NCBI GenBank assembly: GCA_965223095.1
Contig: OZ244979.1
Coordinates: forward strand, 248,001-312,000
Source: J054 sp965223095
GTDB taxonomy: Bacteria > Pseudomonadota > Gammaproteobacteria > Steroidobacterales > GCA-2729495
Length of the DNA: 64,000 nt
Direction: 5' to 3'
The position numbers were made by a program, and so were the translations under genes. Numbering within the stretch: position 1 is the first letter of the stretch; each line of letters opens with the position of its first letter. Shown here piece after piece: positions 11,303-19,254 of this stretch. The notes beneath the pieces are model-generated. The model saw only the letters and a program-made list of their open reading frames with translations. It searched no databases and had not been told where the DNA came from.

Positions 11303-12309
11303 GTACGCTCAGCCGCCGGCAATTACTGCAAGGAACGGTTGCTGCGACACTTGCGTCTAGCCTATCGGCCTGTAGCGGCGAGCCACCGGAAAGGCCCGCT
11401 GGTGTGCCCGTTGGGCCCTTTGACGCCAATTCGACCGCCGCAGATGTAACCGCCGATCTAGATCTCAGCGGCATGACTGCGCTGGTGACAGGCGCAAACT
11501 CCGGCATTGGTTATGAAACCGCACGGGTACTGGCCCTGCGCGGCGCCCATGTGATCTGCGCCGCCCGCAGTGAGGAAAAAGCCCAAACCACTATCGATTC
11601 CATTACGGGTAAAACCAGCGCTTCTGTATTCGATCTGGCTGAGTGGGACAGCATTGTCGCGGCCGCTGAAAAAATTCGCGCATTGAAAACACCCATCGAC
11701 ATGCTCATTTGCAATGCCGGCATCATGGAACTGCCGGAGCTACAACAAGTCAATGGAATTGAAAGACAGTTCGCGGTAAACCATCTGGGCCACTTCATCT
11801 TGGTGAATCAGCTACTTGCCACGGTGCTCGCGGCGCCGCAGGGTCGCATCGTGAACGTCAGTAGCGGGCAGGCTACCCGCAACGCGCCGCCTGAGGGTAT
11901 TCAGTTTGAGAACTTATCGGGCGAAAAAGCTTATGACCCGGCCACGGCCTATGGCCAATCGAAGTTGGCCAATGCACTGTTCACGCTTGTCTTGGCTAAG
12001 CGGCTGGCCGATACACCCGCCACGGCCAATGTCTTACGCCCTGGCGTCATACCCACCAATCTCGGCCGGCACATGCCCGCCTGGAAACCCTTGGTACTAA
12101 AGACCCTTGGCAAGATCTTCACGAAAACTATCCCCCAAGGCGCGGCGACCACATGCTACGTCGCCACCGCCCCGGCCCTGGCCACGGTGAGTGGCTATTT
12201 CTTTGAACACTGCAATCCAATACGCGCGGGTGGATTCACCGAGAATTTCGAAATGGCCAATCAACTGTGGCAGGTCAGCGACAATCTAACCAGCAAATAC
12301 CTGATCTAG
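11299..12309 (+). CDS. SDR family oxidoreductase with Tat lipoprotein signal
   Basis: A 336-residue SDR of the retinol dehydrogenase/WW-domain oxidoreductase-like type. It has TGANSGIG near residues 63-70, NAGIM near 137-141, and YGQSK as the active-site pair near 217-221. The N-terminus carries a twin-arginine motif (LSRRQLLQG) and a lipobox (LSAC), so a membrane-tethered periplasmic location is predicted. I chose GTG at 11299, which gives a 4-base GTGA overlap with the preceding SDR; GTG at 11296 is the alternative. It is translationally coupled to the first SDR and the two probably work together. Confidence 0.88.
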   Translation: MSTLSRRQLLQGTVAATLASSLSACSGEPPERPAGVPVGPFDANSTAADVTADLDLSGMTALVTGANSGIGYETARVLALRGAHVICAARSEEKAQTTIDSITGKTSASVFDLAEWDSIVAAAEKIRALKTPIDMLICNAGIMELPELQQVNGIERQFAVNHLGHFILVNQLLATVLAAPQGRIVNVSSGQATRNAPPEGIQFENLSGEKAYDPATAYGQSKLANALFTLVLAKRLADTPATANVLRPGVIPTNLGRHMPAWKPLVLKTLGKIFTKTIPQGAATTCYVATAPALATVSGYFFEHCNPIRAGGFTENFEMANQLWQVSDNLTSKYLI

Positions 12310-12312
12310 CGT

Positions 12313-12732
12313 TCACTCTCGTAGCTCCGGCAGCTCTTCTCCATCGGGCACGAACAACAAGGCAAGACCGTTGTTGCAGTAGCGTTGCCCCGTGGGCGGC
12401 GGGCCGTCGTTGAACACATGACCTTGGTGTCCGCCGCAGCGCGCGCAGTGGTATTCGGTACGCGGTAGTATCAGTTTAAAGTCTCGACTGGTCTCTATGT
12501 GCTCGGCATTTAGGGGCTGAAAGAAGCTGGGCCATCCGGTGCCGCTGTCGAACTTGCCTGCTGAATTAAACAAGGGTAAATGGCAAGCAGCGCAGATAAA
12601 GCTGCCGACGCGCTTTTCATCATTAAGCGGACTGGTGCCAGCACGTTCAGTCCCTTCTGCAAACAAAATATGAAAACGCTCTGCTGCAATGAGCGAACGC
12701 CAGTCTTCCTTAGACTTGTTCAACTTGGTCAT
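12313..12732 (-). CDS. msrB: Peptide-methionine (R)-S-oxide reductase MsrB
   Basis: A 139-residue enzyme that reduces methionine-R-sulfoxide in proteins, with thioredoxin as the usual reductant. Two zinc-binding CxxC pairs (CAACH near 44-48 and CARCGGHQGH near 96-105) and the catalytic RYCNN cysteine near 118 are present, as is the SGTGWPSF substrate loop. No signal peptide, so cytosolic. The ATG overlaps the upstream stop codon (ATGA). It is last in a four-gene minus-strand operon. Confidence 0.95.
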   Translation of the reverse strand: MTKLNKSKEDWRSLIAAERFHILFAEGTERAGTSPLNDEKRVGSFICAACHLPLFNSAGKFDSGTGWPSFFQPLNAEHIETSRDFKLILPRTEYHCARCGGHQGHVFNDGPPPTGQRYCNNGLALLFVPDGEELPELRE

Positions 12733-13127
12733 GGCGATATCAAGCCTTGCCGGCCACCGTCAATACCGCCAATCAGTAGTGGATTGCAGTCTTTGATGGT
12801 TACCTTACCCTGTAACAAGTTGCCCTTGGAATATTCAGAAAAAATGCACTCGTTCTTTTCGGGATCGTAATTCTCGATCCACAGGTTGTCATCCTTCCAG
12901 GTCGCCGCGATATGGTAGCGGCCCGCGGGGACCTTAATGGCCATCACACCTCCATAACGCTTGACGAATATTTGCTGAAAGTAAAAAAAGTAGGCGGCCC
13001 AGCCTATCAACAGCGTCAAGCCGGCCGCCAGCATGGCACCACGCCAATTGTCCAAACGCGCCGCAAACAGATAGACCAAGACCAGCGCGGCGCCGAAAAC
13101 CATTGCCCAATAAAAATAGGTAATCAC
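12729..13127 (-). CDS. Small membrane protein, unknown
   Basis: A 132-residue protein with two N-terminal transmembrane helices (about 3-22 and 30-50) followed by a soluble beta-rich domain (AGRYHIAATWKDDNLWIENY). I do not recognise the family. It starts with GTG, with AAGGAG 7 bases upstream, and its stop overlaps the msrB start. It lies between an NTF2-like protein and MsrB, so a stress or repair role is possible but unproven. Confidence 0.75.
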   Translation of the reverse strand: MITYFYWAMVFGAALVLVYLFAARLDNWRGAMLAAGLTLLIGWAAYFFYFQQIFVKRYGGVMAIKVPAGRYHIAATWKDDNLWIENYDPEKNECIFSEYSKGNLLQGKVTIKDCNPLLIGGIDGGRQGLISP

Positions 13128-13130
13128 GGT

Positions 13131-13541
13131 TTACTCCTTTTGTGTACACAGGGGGCCGATGATTTGCTCGGCATCGGGCATAGTGTAATCGCGCCAGACG
13201 CTGATGAGGCCATGGTGAAACACTAGCAAGCCGACCACATGAAAATGCGTATCTAACTGTCCGCTGGGGCCATAGTAGTCCTCGGTACGCTCATGGATAA
13301 CCACTGAACCCATGGCAGTCAGCCGCTGAATGGAAAATTCTATCCGGCTGAATTTACCCATGAACCGGCCAACAGTTTCTGCAACTTCGGCTTTACCCTG
13401 CTTGATGGGACCGCCTTCATAAACCATGTAGCGCACATCAGTGGCCAATAGAGGCAAGAGTTTTTTAACGTCACGCTCACACCAGGCGCGATTAAAGGCG
13501 CGCGTCGAAGTCGCATTGGCCCGTTCCAGAGATTCAGCCAC
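13131..13541 (-). CDS. NTF2-like/SnoaL-like protein
   Basis: A 136-residue alpha+beta cone protein. The N-terminal helix FNRAWCERDVKKLLPLLATDV followed by beta strands containing YYGPSGQLDTHFHVVGLLV matches the nuclear-transport-factor-2 superfamily (SnoaL or DUF4440 type). Members include isomerases, cyclases and non-enzymatic binding proteins; the ligand is unknown. GTG start. It begins 7 bases after the methyltransferase stop and ends 3 bases before the next gene. Confidence 0.75.
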   Translation of the reverse strand: MAESLERANATSTRAFNRAWCERDVKKLLPLLATDVRYMVYEGGPIKQGKAEVAETVGRFMGKFSRIEFSIQRLTAMGSVVIHERTEDYYGPSGQLDTHFHVVGLLVFHHGLISVWRDYTMPDAEQIIGPLCTQKE

Positions 13542-13548
13542 AGCAGTC

Positions 13549-14496
13549 TTAGCGATAACGCAAACGCTTACAGAATTTCACTTCACACTCGGTGCAACGG
13601 GGATTTTCCCCACACAGCGCGGCATGTTCGTCACTGGAAAAATGCCGTACCAGCGCCTCTGCGTCATCTCCCAAGGCACTCGCCCAATCACCGAGCAACC
13701 CTGCCGCATCCCTAGGCTCGGGCACCACGTGAGAGATACCCAGCCTGCCCGGGCCTAATACGCGGGCAAGAACTTCCGCCGACACGGGCGGCGAACGACT
13801 CATGTCAGCCGAATAATTATGGCGGTCTAGGGTATTACGAATCTGGTCTACCAGGACTTGCGGCTGCCAATGCGCCTGGTTACGTCGAAACCAATAGTAG
13901 GCTTGCGACATACCGCCGCCGACCATGGCCGGCAAGTCTTGAAATTCTTCCCGGGCGAAGAATCGCTCCTGAAACTCGGGCGCGAAAAAATCACTAATCT
14001 CTGCACGGCTGCGACGAGTTGGGCCCACGTCACCGTTTTCTTGACCCGGGTAGCTGGGATGCCAATGCAGCAATATCAATTCGCCATTCGCATCGACAGC
14101 GTCGACAATCCGTTCACGATAAGCGGGATAGCGAATCGGATCCATGTTGTGCAATAGGCCATGATCAAGAACCAAATCAAAGGGCTCAGGCACTTGCCAT
14201 GTGGTGATGTCTGCCTCAACCGGAATAATCGAAACGCCCGCCTGTTCCGCGCGATGCTGAGTAAACTCCAAAGCCTTGGGCACAAAATCCAGGGAAGTCA
14301 CCTCCCAACCGCGCTGCGCCAAATACACCGAATCAGTTCCCGCGCCACAACCAATATCCAAAGCACGGCCGGCCGGTCTTTTAGTGCAAATCTCCGCCAG
14401 GAACAATGTCGGCTCGTCATGGGCCCAGGGCAGCTGATTCCAGTCCTTTGCCCATTCATAAGTCTGGATAAAAGTATCAAGTTCGTGAGTGTTCAT
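13549..14496 (-). CDS. SAM-dependent methyltransferase with C-terminal cysteine cluster
   Basis: A 315-residue protein. The N-terminal two thirds is a class I Rossmann-type methyltransferase: motif I ALDIGCGAGTDS near residues 45-56, acidic end of strand 2 near SLDF (about 69-72), then VEADI and FDLVLDHGLLHNM. The C-terminal 100 residues form a separate domain ending in CGENPRCTECEVKFC, a CX5CX2CX4C cluster that could bind zinc or an iron-sulfur cluster. I chose the ATG at 14496 over an upstream TTG. It is first of a tight four-gene operon. Confidence 0.82.
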   Translation of the reverse strand: MNTHELDTFIQTYEWAKDWNQLPWAHDEPTLFLAEICTKRPAGRALDIGCGAGTDSVYLAQRGWEVTSLDFVPKALEFTQHRAEQAGVSIIPVEADITTWQVPEPFDLVLDHGLLHNMDPIRYPAYRERIVDAVDANGELILLHWHPSYPGQENGDVGPTRRSRAEISDFFAPEFQERFFAREEFQDLPAMVGGGMSQAYYWFRRNQAHWQPQVLVDQIRNTLDRHNYSADMSRSPPVSAEVLARVLGPGRLGISHVVPEPRDAAGLLGDWASALGDDAEALVRHFSSDEHAALCGENPRCTECEVKFCKRLRYR

Positions 14497-14526
14497 GTAC
14501 AAAAGATACCAGAGCAAAAAAGAAAA

Positions 14527-14552
14527 GGCCGAAGTTCTAATGAACTTCGGCC
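14527..14552 (-). terminator. Perfect 11-bp hairpin followed by a T-rich run on the minus strand
   Basis: The arms GGCCGAAGTTC and GAACTTCGGCC flank a 4-base loop. Read on the minus strand the hairpin is followed by TTTTCTTTTTT, which is intrinsic-terminator form. It lies about 30 bases upstream of the methyltransferase start, so it could act as a leader attenuator for that operon or simply be a repeat-like element. Confidence 0.65.
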
Positions 14553-14804
14553 AAAGTCTGTCCCCTTAAAATTCTTAGATTCTTATTTTTTGTGCCACAC
14601 TCACTGCGGCCTTCCGATCAAACCGAATCCCGTATCAAACGGTCCCGGACAAGCCGAGACATTAACCGGGCCACGAAGTGCTGGATCCGATGCCGAAGAT
14701 CAATGATCTTGGTATTGTTTTCCGGCCTACTGATGGGGAGCAATCGGTTTAGTCCGAGGAAGAAATCTGCGCCACACTCTGCTTGCTTGCAACTGCACAT
14801 CATT
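14553..14804. other. Leader region with a GGGGACAGACTTT-type sequence
   Basis: Directly beside the hairpin the plus strand reads AAAGTCTGTCCCCTTAAAA. On the other strand this is the GGGGACAGACTTT motif that I recall from short repeats near REP-associated (Y1) transposases. No transposase is present. The rest is an in-frame upstream extension of the next gene without a convincing start. Confidence 0.35.
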
Positions 14805-15401
14805 ATGACAAATTTTCGTCTCCATTTTTCAAGTGCTTGGGTTAAATGTTTTGGAAACGGCCTTAAAAAAAACAGCAATGACGGCCGCAATTTACCGCGC
14901 GGCAATGCAACAAAGTGCCGCTGGTCAAGGGCTTATCTAGCCGCCGCGGGCCTGTCGCTCTGCCTGCTGACGGGCGCGGCGCTGGCCGGCGACAACCAAT
15001 GGTCTAGCACGGACTGGCCAGAGTACAAGAATTTTATCGATTCATTGCGCGACCTGAGCGACGCTGAACTGACAAGCTTAAACGGCTCGGTAGAAGTTGT
15101 TTACGGGTTCTTGCTGGCGGCAGGCGAGACCTTGGATGCCATCGCCATGTCGCAAACCTTCGCCGAGCGTTCGACTGCGCTGCGCAGACATGCGCATCGT
15201 TGCGCTTATCGCTACTTGTCCGATCGCCTCACCTATCAATATGCGCCAGATACAGGACCGCCAGACTGGCCCTTCGGTGGCCTTGTGGTGATTGCGCAAG
15301 AGGCATTCGATGAATGCTTAGTCAGGAATATTGAAAACAAAACATCGACAAATTCATTAGATACGATCTATCTGCCGTATATTCCAGAGGCGTCGCAATA
15401 G
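14805..15401 (+). CDS. Exported protein of unknown function
   Basis: From the ATG at 14805 this gives 198 residues. A basic stretch followed by YLAAAGLSLCLLTGAALAG (about residues 46-64) looks like a Sec signal peptide, so the true start may lie later than the ATG, at a non-ATG codon. The mature part is helical with two or three cysteines (RCAYRYLSDRL, DECLVRN). I do not recognise the family. It lies 17 bases before the next gene and the two may be coexpressed. Confidence 0.6.
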   Translation: MTNFRLHFSSAWVKCFGNGLKKNSNDGRNLPRGNATKCRWSRAYLAAAGLSLCLLTGAALAGDNQWSSTDWPEYKNFIDSLRDLSDAELTSLNGSVEVVYGFLLAAGETLDAIAMSQTFAERSTALRRHAHRCAYRYLSDRLTYQYAPDTGPPDWPFGGLVVIAQEAFDECLVRNIENKTSTNSLDTIYLPYIPEASQ

Positions 15402-15418
15402 CTGCGCGTCAGTTAAGT

Positions 15419-15976
15419 ATGCAATCGCTTTCAAATTGGCTGCACAAATATTCCAACGGCTACACAATCCTTGTCGCAATCATTTTGTACGCGATTTTTC
15501 TCGGCAAAGTAATGCCGGCTCAGAGTATTGACAGCAGCCGCTACACCAGCCACTGGGGCGCACCAGACCGGCATCTATTCTTCACACCCGACCAGCTGTA
15601 TGCGGAAATTCAGCACTGGGATGAGGCGGGACGACGCGATTACATCGATTTTCGTCTAAGCCTGGATATTGTTTGGGCCGTTGCCTACACGGCGTTTCTA
15701 ATCAGCTTAACTAGCGTGGCGTTACGCTTAGCTTTTCCCGCACATGACCCCCGTCGCCTACTCAACAGCTTTGCGCTGCTACCCATGCTTTGCGACCTGG
15801 CGGAGAACGCCTTGGGCATTCTACTCGTGGCTAATTTCGATACGCGTGTGGAGCCAGCTGCGTGGTTGATGACCGGCATGACGACTAGCAAGTGGGTCAG
15901 CTTGGCACTCGCACACGGCATCCTGTTATTCGCTGCTGGCGCCGCAGTCCTTGCTCGGTGGCGCATTAGTCTGTAG
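15419..15976 (+). CDS. Four-helix membrane protein, unknown
   Basis: A 185-residue protein with hydrophobic helices at about 14-34, 84-104, 117-138 and 158-180. The loop between helices 1 and 2 is large (about 50 residues, with FFTPDQLYAEIQHWDEAGRRDY) and probably lies outside the cytosol. No family recognised. It follows the exported protein at 14805 closely. Confidence 0.7.
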   Translation: MQSLSNWLHKYSNGYTILVAIILYAIFLGKVMPAQSIDSSRYTSHWGAPDRHLFFTPDQLYAEIQHWDEAGRRDYIDFRLSLDIVWAVAYTAFLISLTSVALRLAFPAHDPRRLLNSFALLPMLCDLAENALGILLVANFDTRVEPAAWLMTGMTTSKWVSLALAHGILLFAAGAAVLARWRISL

Positions 15977-16082
15977 CCGGTGCCTAGCCTTGTAACCGCA
16001 GAGCGGATTTTTCGGTTTACCCTTACGGTACCAGCATCCTAAATAGCCGCATCATTGCCGGCCGGCCAATCAGGGAAAAAAT

Positions 16083-17195
16083 ATGTACATCAATTTCTGG
16101 TACCCCATCGCGAGCAGCGAAGAAGTCGAGGCGGACAAACCCCATCGCACGCAAGTGCTAGGACTGCGATTCGTGGCCTTCCGCGACGAAGGCGGCAATC
16201 CACATGTACTGCGTGACGTGTGCATCCACCGCGGCGGCTCCCTCGGCAAGGGCTGGGTCCGTGATGGCTCCGTGGTCTGTCCTTACCACGGCTGGCGTTT
16301 CGGCGGCGATGGGAAATGCAATCACATTCCCTCGCTACCCGACGACAAACCACCGGCACGCGCCAAGGTCGATAGCTTTCCCACCGAAGAACGCTACGGC
16401 ATCATTTTTGCATTCCTCGGCGATCTACCCGAAGAAGAGCGCCCGCCCCTACTGGAAATTCCCGAATGGGGCAAGGAAGGTTGGCGAGCCAACAAGCTGA
16501 CCGTATTCGAAGTCGGCGCCTTCTATGAGCGGTCCATGGAAAATGGCTTGGACCCATCGCACAACGAGTTTGTACATCCGGCCCAGGGTTCTCCCAATAT
16601 GAATGAGAATCTGCGTCGTAAACCCCTGGATGTACAAAATATCCCCTGGGGCAGCAAGTTCTTAGTGAAGTTTGAAAATGAAGTCAAGGGCACTGAAGCG
16701 CTGGGCGAAGAATCAACCTTGGTGCCCGAAGTCGAGGCGGGTTCTGGACACGTCGGCCCCAACACGATGATTACCTGGATCAATTTTTCCGAAACGAATC
16801 GCTTCTCGCAATATTTCTTCGAAGCGCCGGTGAATGAAAACCGTACGCGCATATTCTTTGTGAACATGCGCGCGTTTTTGCTAGAACCCGAAAATGATGA
16901 TCGCATTGCACGGGTTAATCTTGTCGTTGCCCAAGAAGACATCGATATTCTTGAGGAACTAGATCCGGTGCGCACGCCCGACAGCACAGCGCGCGAGGTA
17001 TTGATTCCTTCTGATGGAGCAGTGCTGCGCTATCGAGAATGGCTGAGCGAATGGGATGCCAAAGGCTGGCGTATTGATCTAAAAGCTCTACGCGACAGCC
17101 AGGGTGATATGGCCTACTCAATTCCTTGTCCGGACCGGCGCCATTCAAAAAATTGGGTCTTGGAACCGGTGCCGCTAGTACCTGCGAGCGGCTAG
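16083..17195 (+). CDS. Rieske non-heme iron oxygenase, alpha-subunit type
   Basis: A 370-residue oxygenase. Rieske cluster ligands are C47, H49, C66 and H69; the mononuclear iron motif N154-x2-D157-x2-H160-x4-H165 is complete. It resembles PAO/VanA/KshA-like ring-hydroxylating or demethylating oxygenases. It is longer than the Rieske protein at 4293 and only distantly similar. There is no reductase nearby. AGGGA precedes the ATG. The neighbouring cupin, MFS, UbiD and LLM genes suggest ring-compound metabolism, which is inference. Confidence 0.92.
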   Translation: MYINFWYPIASSEEVEADKPHRTQVLGLRFVAFRDEGGNPHVLRDVCIHRGGSLGKGWVRDGSVVCPYHGWRFGGDGKCNHIPSLPDDKPPARAKVDSFPTEERYGIIFAFLGDLPEEERPPLLEIPEWGKEGWRANKLTVFEVGAFYERSMENGLDPSHNEFVHPAQGSPNMNENLRRKPLDVQNIPWGSKFLVKFENEVKGTEALGEESTLVPEVEAGSGHVGPNTMITWINFSETNRFSQYFFEAPVNENRTRIFFVNMRAFLLEPENDDRIARVNLVVAQEDIDILEELDPVRTPDSTAREVLIPSDGAVLRYREWLSEWDAKGWRIDLKALRDSQGDMAYSIPCPDRRHSKNWVLEPVPLVPASG

Positions 17196-17504
17196 AACCA
17201 ACACGGGGTAACTCCGAGCCGTTCACGGTTTTTCCCGCGAAACCGCGGGCAGGCGGAACGGCTTAGTATCGCGCAGTCGCCGATCGCGCGGTCGCGTCCG
17301 GCGACCCGGCGGGTGGCGGTTATTGCCACCGTCGCCGAAATCCCCTAACAATAGTAAATAAGGCGGGCCGGCGTGAGCCCAACTAGTATGGCCTGGGCGC
17401 TCACTTCGCCCGGAACGGCCCACTGCATTAACAACACTTGGGCGACACGCAAGCTCACACCATTGGGGATTCGCGCTTGCATCCAGACTGCTAAGCTTCC
17501 ACAT
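17196..17504. other. GC-rich intergenic region with nested stem-loops
   Basis: This 309-base stretch between the Rieske oxygenase and the channel gene has no convincing ORF. It contains two large nested inverted repeats (annotated next). It may hold a structured leader or a small RNA as well as the promoter of the downstream gene. Confidence 0.5.
17217..17337 (+). ncRNA. Possible structured RNA with two nested hairpins
   Basis: Hairpin 1: AGCCGTTC (17217-17224) pairs with GAACGGCT (17256-17263) and encloses CCCGCG/CGCGGG (17234-17239 with 17244-17249). Hairpin 2: CGGCGAC (17299-17305) pairs with GTCGCCG (17331-17337) and encloses GGTGGC/GCCACC (17312-17317 with 17325-17330). Neither is followed by a T-run, so they are not simple terminators. 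Orientation is assumed from the downstream gene. No known RNA family recognised. Confidence 0.35.
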
Positions 17505-18737
17505 ATGTTCGACAATCTACGCAATTTACACCCGCTATTCCCCGCTGCTGCCGGATTCGCATCCTTGCTAACGGCGGCCATCGTTGCCGACCTGCTCGTT
17601 AAACAAATTCTCGTCCGCAGCATGCGCGCTGTGGCCAAGCGCACGCGCTTGACTTGGGACGATGCCTTGGTTAAGCACAATGTATTCGGGCGCTTGGCGC
17701 AGCTAGTACCGGGGCTGATTATTTATTCGGGTATTAGCTTTGTGCCCGATTTATCAGACACGCTAGTCAGCCTAGTGCGCAACGTCACCGTCGGCTACAT
17801 GGTTTTGATGCTAACGCTCACCCTGTCCGCCGTCATCAGCGCCGCGATTCAGATCTATGACAGCTATCCCATTTCCCGTGAGCGGCCACTAAAAGGCGTC
17901 GCACAGTTACTGCAAATTCTGGTTTTTTCCATCGGTGGCGTGTTGATCATTGCCGCGATTCTCGATCGTTCGCCGCTGCTCTTGCTCTCGGGCTTGGGCG
18001 CGATGACCGCAATCTTACTGCTGGTCTTCAAAGACACGATTCTAGGCTTGGTGGCCAGCGTCCAACTGACCGCCAATGACATGGTGCGCGTGGGTGACTG
18101 GATCGAGATGCCTCAGTACGGCGCCGACGGTGATGTGATTGACGTGGCTTTGCACACGGTCAAGATCCAAAATTGGGACAAGACCATAACAACGGTTCCG
18201 ACCCATAAACTCATTGGCGAATCTTTCAAGAATTGGCGCGGGATGTCGGCTTCGGGCGGGCGTAGAATTAAGCGCTCCATTCACGTCGACAAGAACTCCA
18301 TCCGCTTCTTGAACTCAGAAGAAATCGAAAAATTCAGGGAATTTGCATTACTGCGTGACTACATCGAACGCAAAGAAAACGAACTTACAGACTACAACAG
18401 TAAATTGCCGGCAGCCTCGAGTTCGCGCGCTAATCAGCGGCAATTAACCAACGTGGGCACCTTTCGCGCCTACATTAAGAATTACTTGGGCAAGCACGCA
18501 AGCATACATCAAAGTGGCATGACGCAATTGGTGCGCCAACTCTCACCCGGCCCACAAGGCTTACCCATAGAAATTTATTGCTTTACCACGACGACAGACT
18601 GGGGAGAATATGAAGATATTCTGGCCGACATATTCGATCACTTACTGGCCATCGCTCCGCAATTCGGATTACGTCTCTTTCAAAACCCTACTGGCAATGA
18701 CTTGCTTGCTTTGAAACCTTCGACAAAGGAAATCTGA
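17505..18737 (+). CDS. ybdG: MscS-family mechanosensitive channel, YbdG type
   Basis: A 410-residue inner-membrane channel. Hydrophobic helices occur at about 14-36, 66-85, 91-115, 135-155 and 159-180, followed by the MscS beta domain (VRVGDWIEMP near 193-202) and the YbdG-type signature SFKNWRGMSASGGRRIKRSI near 236-255. Length and this signature match E. coli YbdG (MscM) rather than MscS. It releases solutes on osmotic downshock. I chose the ATG at 17505; the frame is open further upstream but without coding character. The TGA overlaps the start of the cupin gene. Confidence 0.9.
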   Translation: MFDNLRNLHPLFPAAAGFASLLTAAIVADLLVKQILVRSMRAVAKRTRLTWDDALVKHNVFGRLAQLVPGLIIYSGISFVPDLSDTLVSLVRNVTVGYMVLMLTLTLSAVISAAIQIYDSYPISRERPLKGVAQLLQILVFSIGGVLIIAAILDRSPLLLLSGLGAMTAILLLVFKDTILGLVASVQLTANDMVRVGDWIEMPQYGADGDVIDVALHTVKIQNWDKTITTVPTHKLIGESFKNWRGMSASGGRRIKRSIHVDKNSIRFLNSEEIEKFREFALLRDYIERKENELTDYNSKLPAASSSRANQRQLTNVGTFRAYIKNYLGKHASIHQSGMTQLVRQLSPGPQGLPIEIYCFTTTTDWGEYEDILADIFDHLLAIAPQFGLRLFQNPTGNDLLALKPSTKEI

Positions 18738-19219
18738 TGACTGACGCACCCCCGATGATCAATCTCGCGGACGTTGAATTGAACGACTTTGGTCATGGCG
18801 AGAAATTCTCCGCCAAGCTCGGTCGCGTGGGCCGAAGCTTGGGCATGCAAAAAATCGGCTGTGGCTTGGTCGTTCTTCAACCCGGCAAACGCGCTTGGCC
18901 CATGCATGGGCACTACGCCCAAGAAGAGGCATTTGTGATTCTGGCGGGCAACGGAATGATTCGCTATGGCGACGACGAATACCCGGTGAAAACCGGCGAC
19001 GTTGTGTTTACACCACCCGGCCCGAACCGTGCCCATCAAATCGTCAACACCGCTGACGAGCCCTTACGCTATTTGGCATTGAGCTCCATGGAGAGTCCCG
19101 AAATTTGTTACTACCCCGACTCTCAGAAGACAGGTGCCTTTCATGTAAGCGGTGGCGAATTTGTCGGCTTCATGTCTCGCGATGGCGAAATGGCCGACTA
19201 CTGGGATGGTGAGGACTAA
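18737..19219 (+). CDS. Cupin-domain protein
   Basis: A 160-residue small beta-barrel. The first cupin motif GKRAWPMHGHYAQEEAFVILAG gives metal ligands H and E, and the second, DVVFTPPGPNRAHQIVN, gives the later histidine. The family includes isomerases, dioxygenases and sugar-binding proteins; the substrate is not evident. Its ATG shares one base with the channel stop (TGATG), so it is coupled to the YbdG gene and probably lies in the same operon. Confidence 0.85.
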   Translation: MTDAPPMINLADVELNDFGHGEKFSAKLGRVGRSLGMQKIGCGLVVLQPGKRAWPMHGHYAQEEAFVILAGNGMIRYGDDEYPVKTGDVVFTPPGPNRAHQIVNTADEPLRYLALSSMESPEICYYPDSQKTGAFHVSGGEFVGFMSRDGEMADYWDGED

Positions 19220-19254
19220 CCGGAAAGCGCTCTGAGCTGCTATCTTGCGAGCCA

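Noticed and set aside
14161..14706. 181-residue plus-strand frame opposite the methyltransferase
   Set aside because: Antisense to a clear methyltransferase, low complexity and no ribosome binding site.
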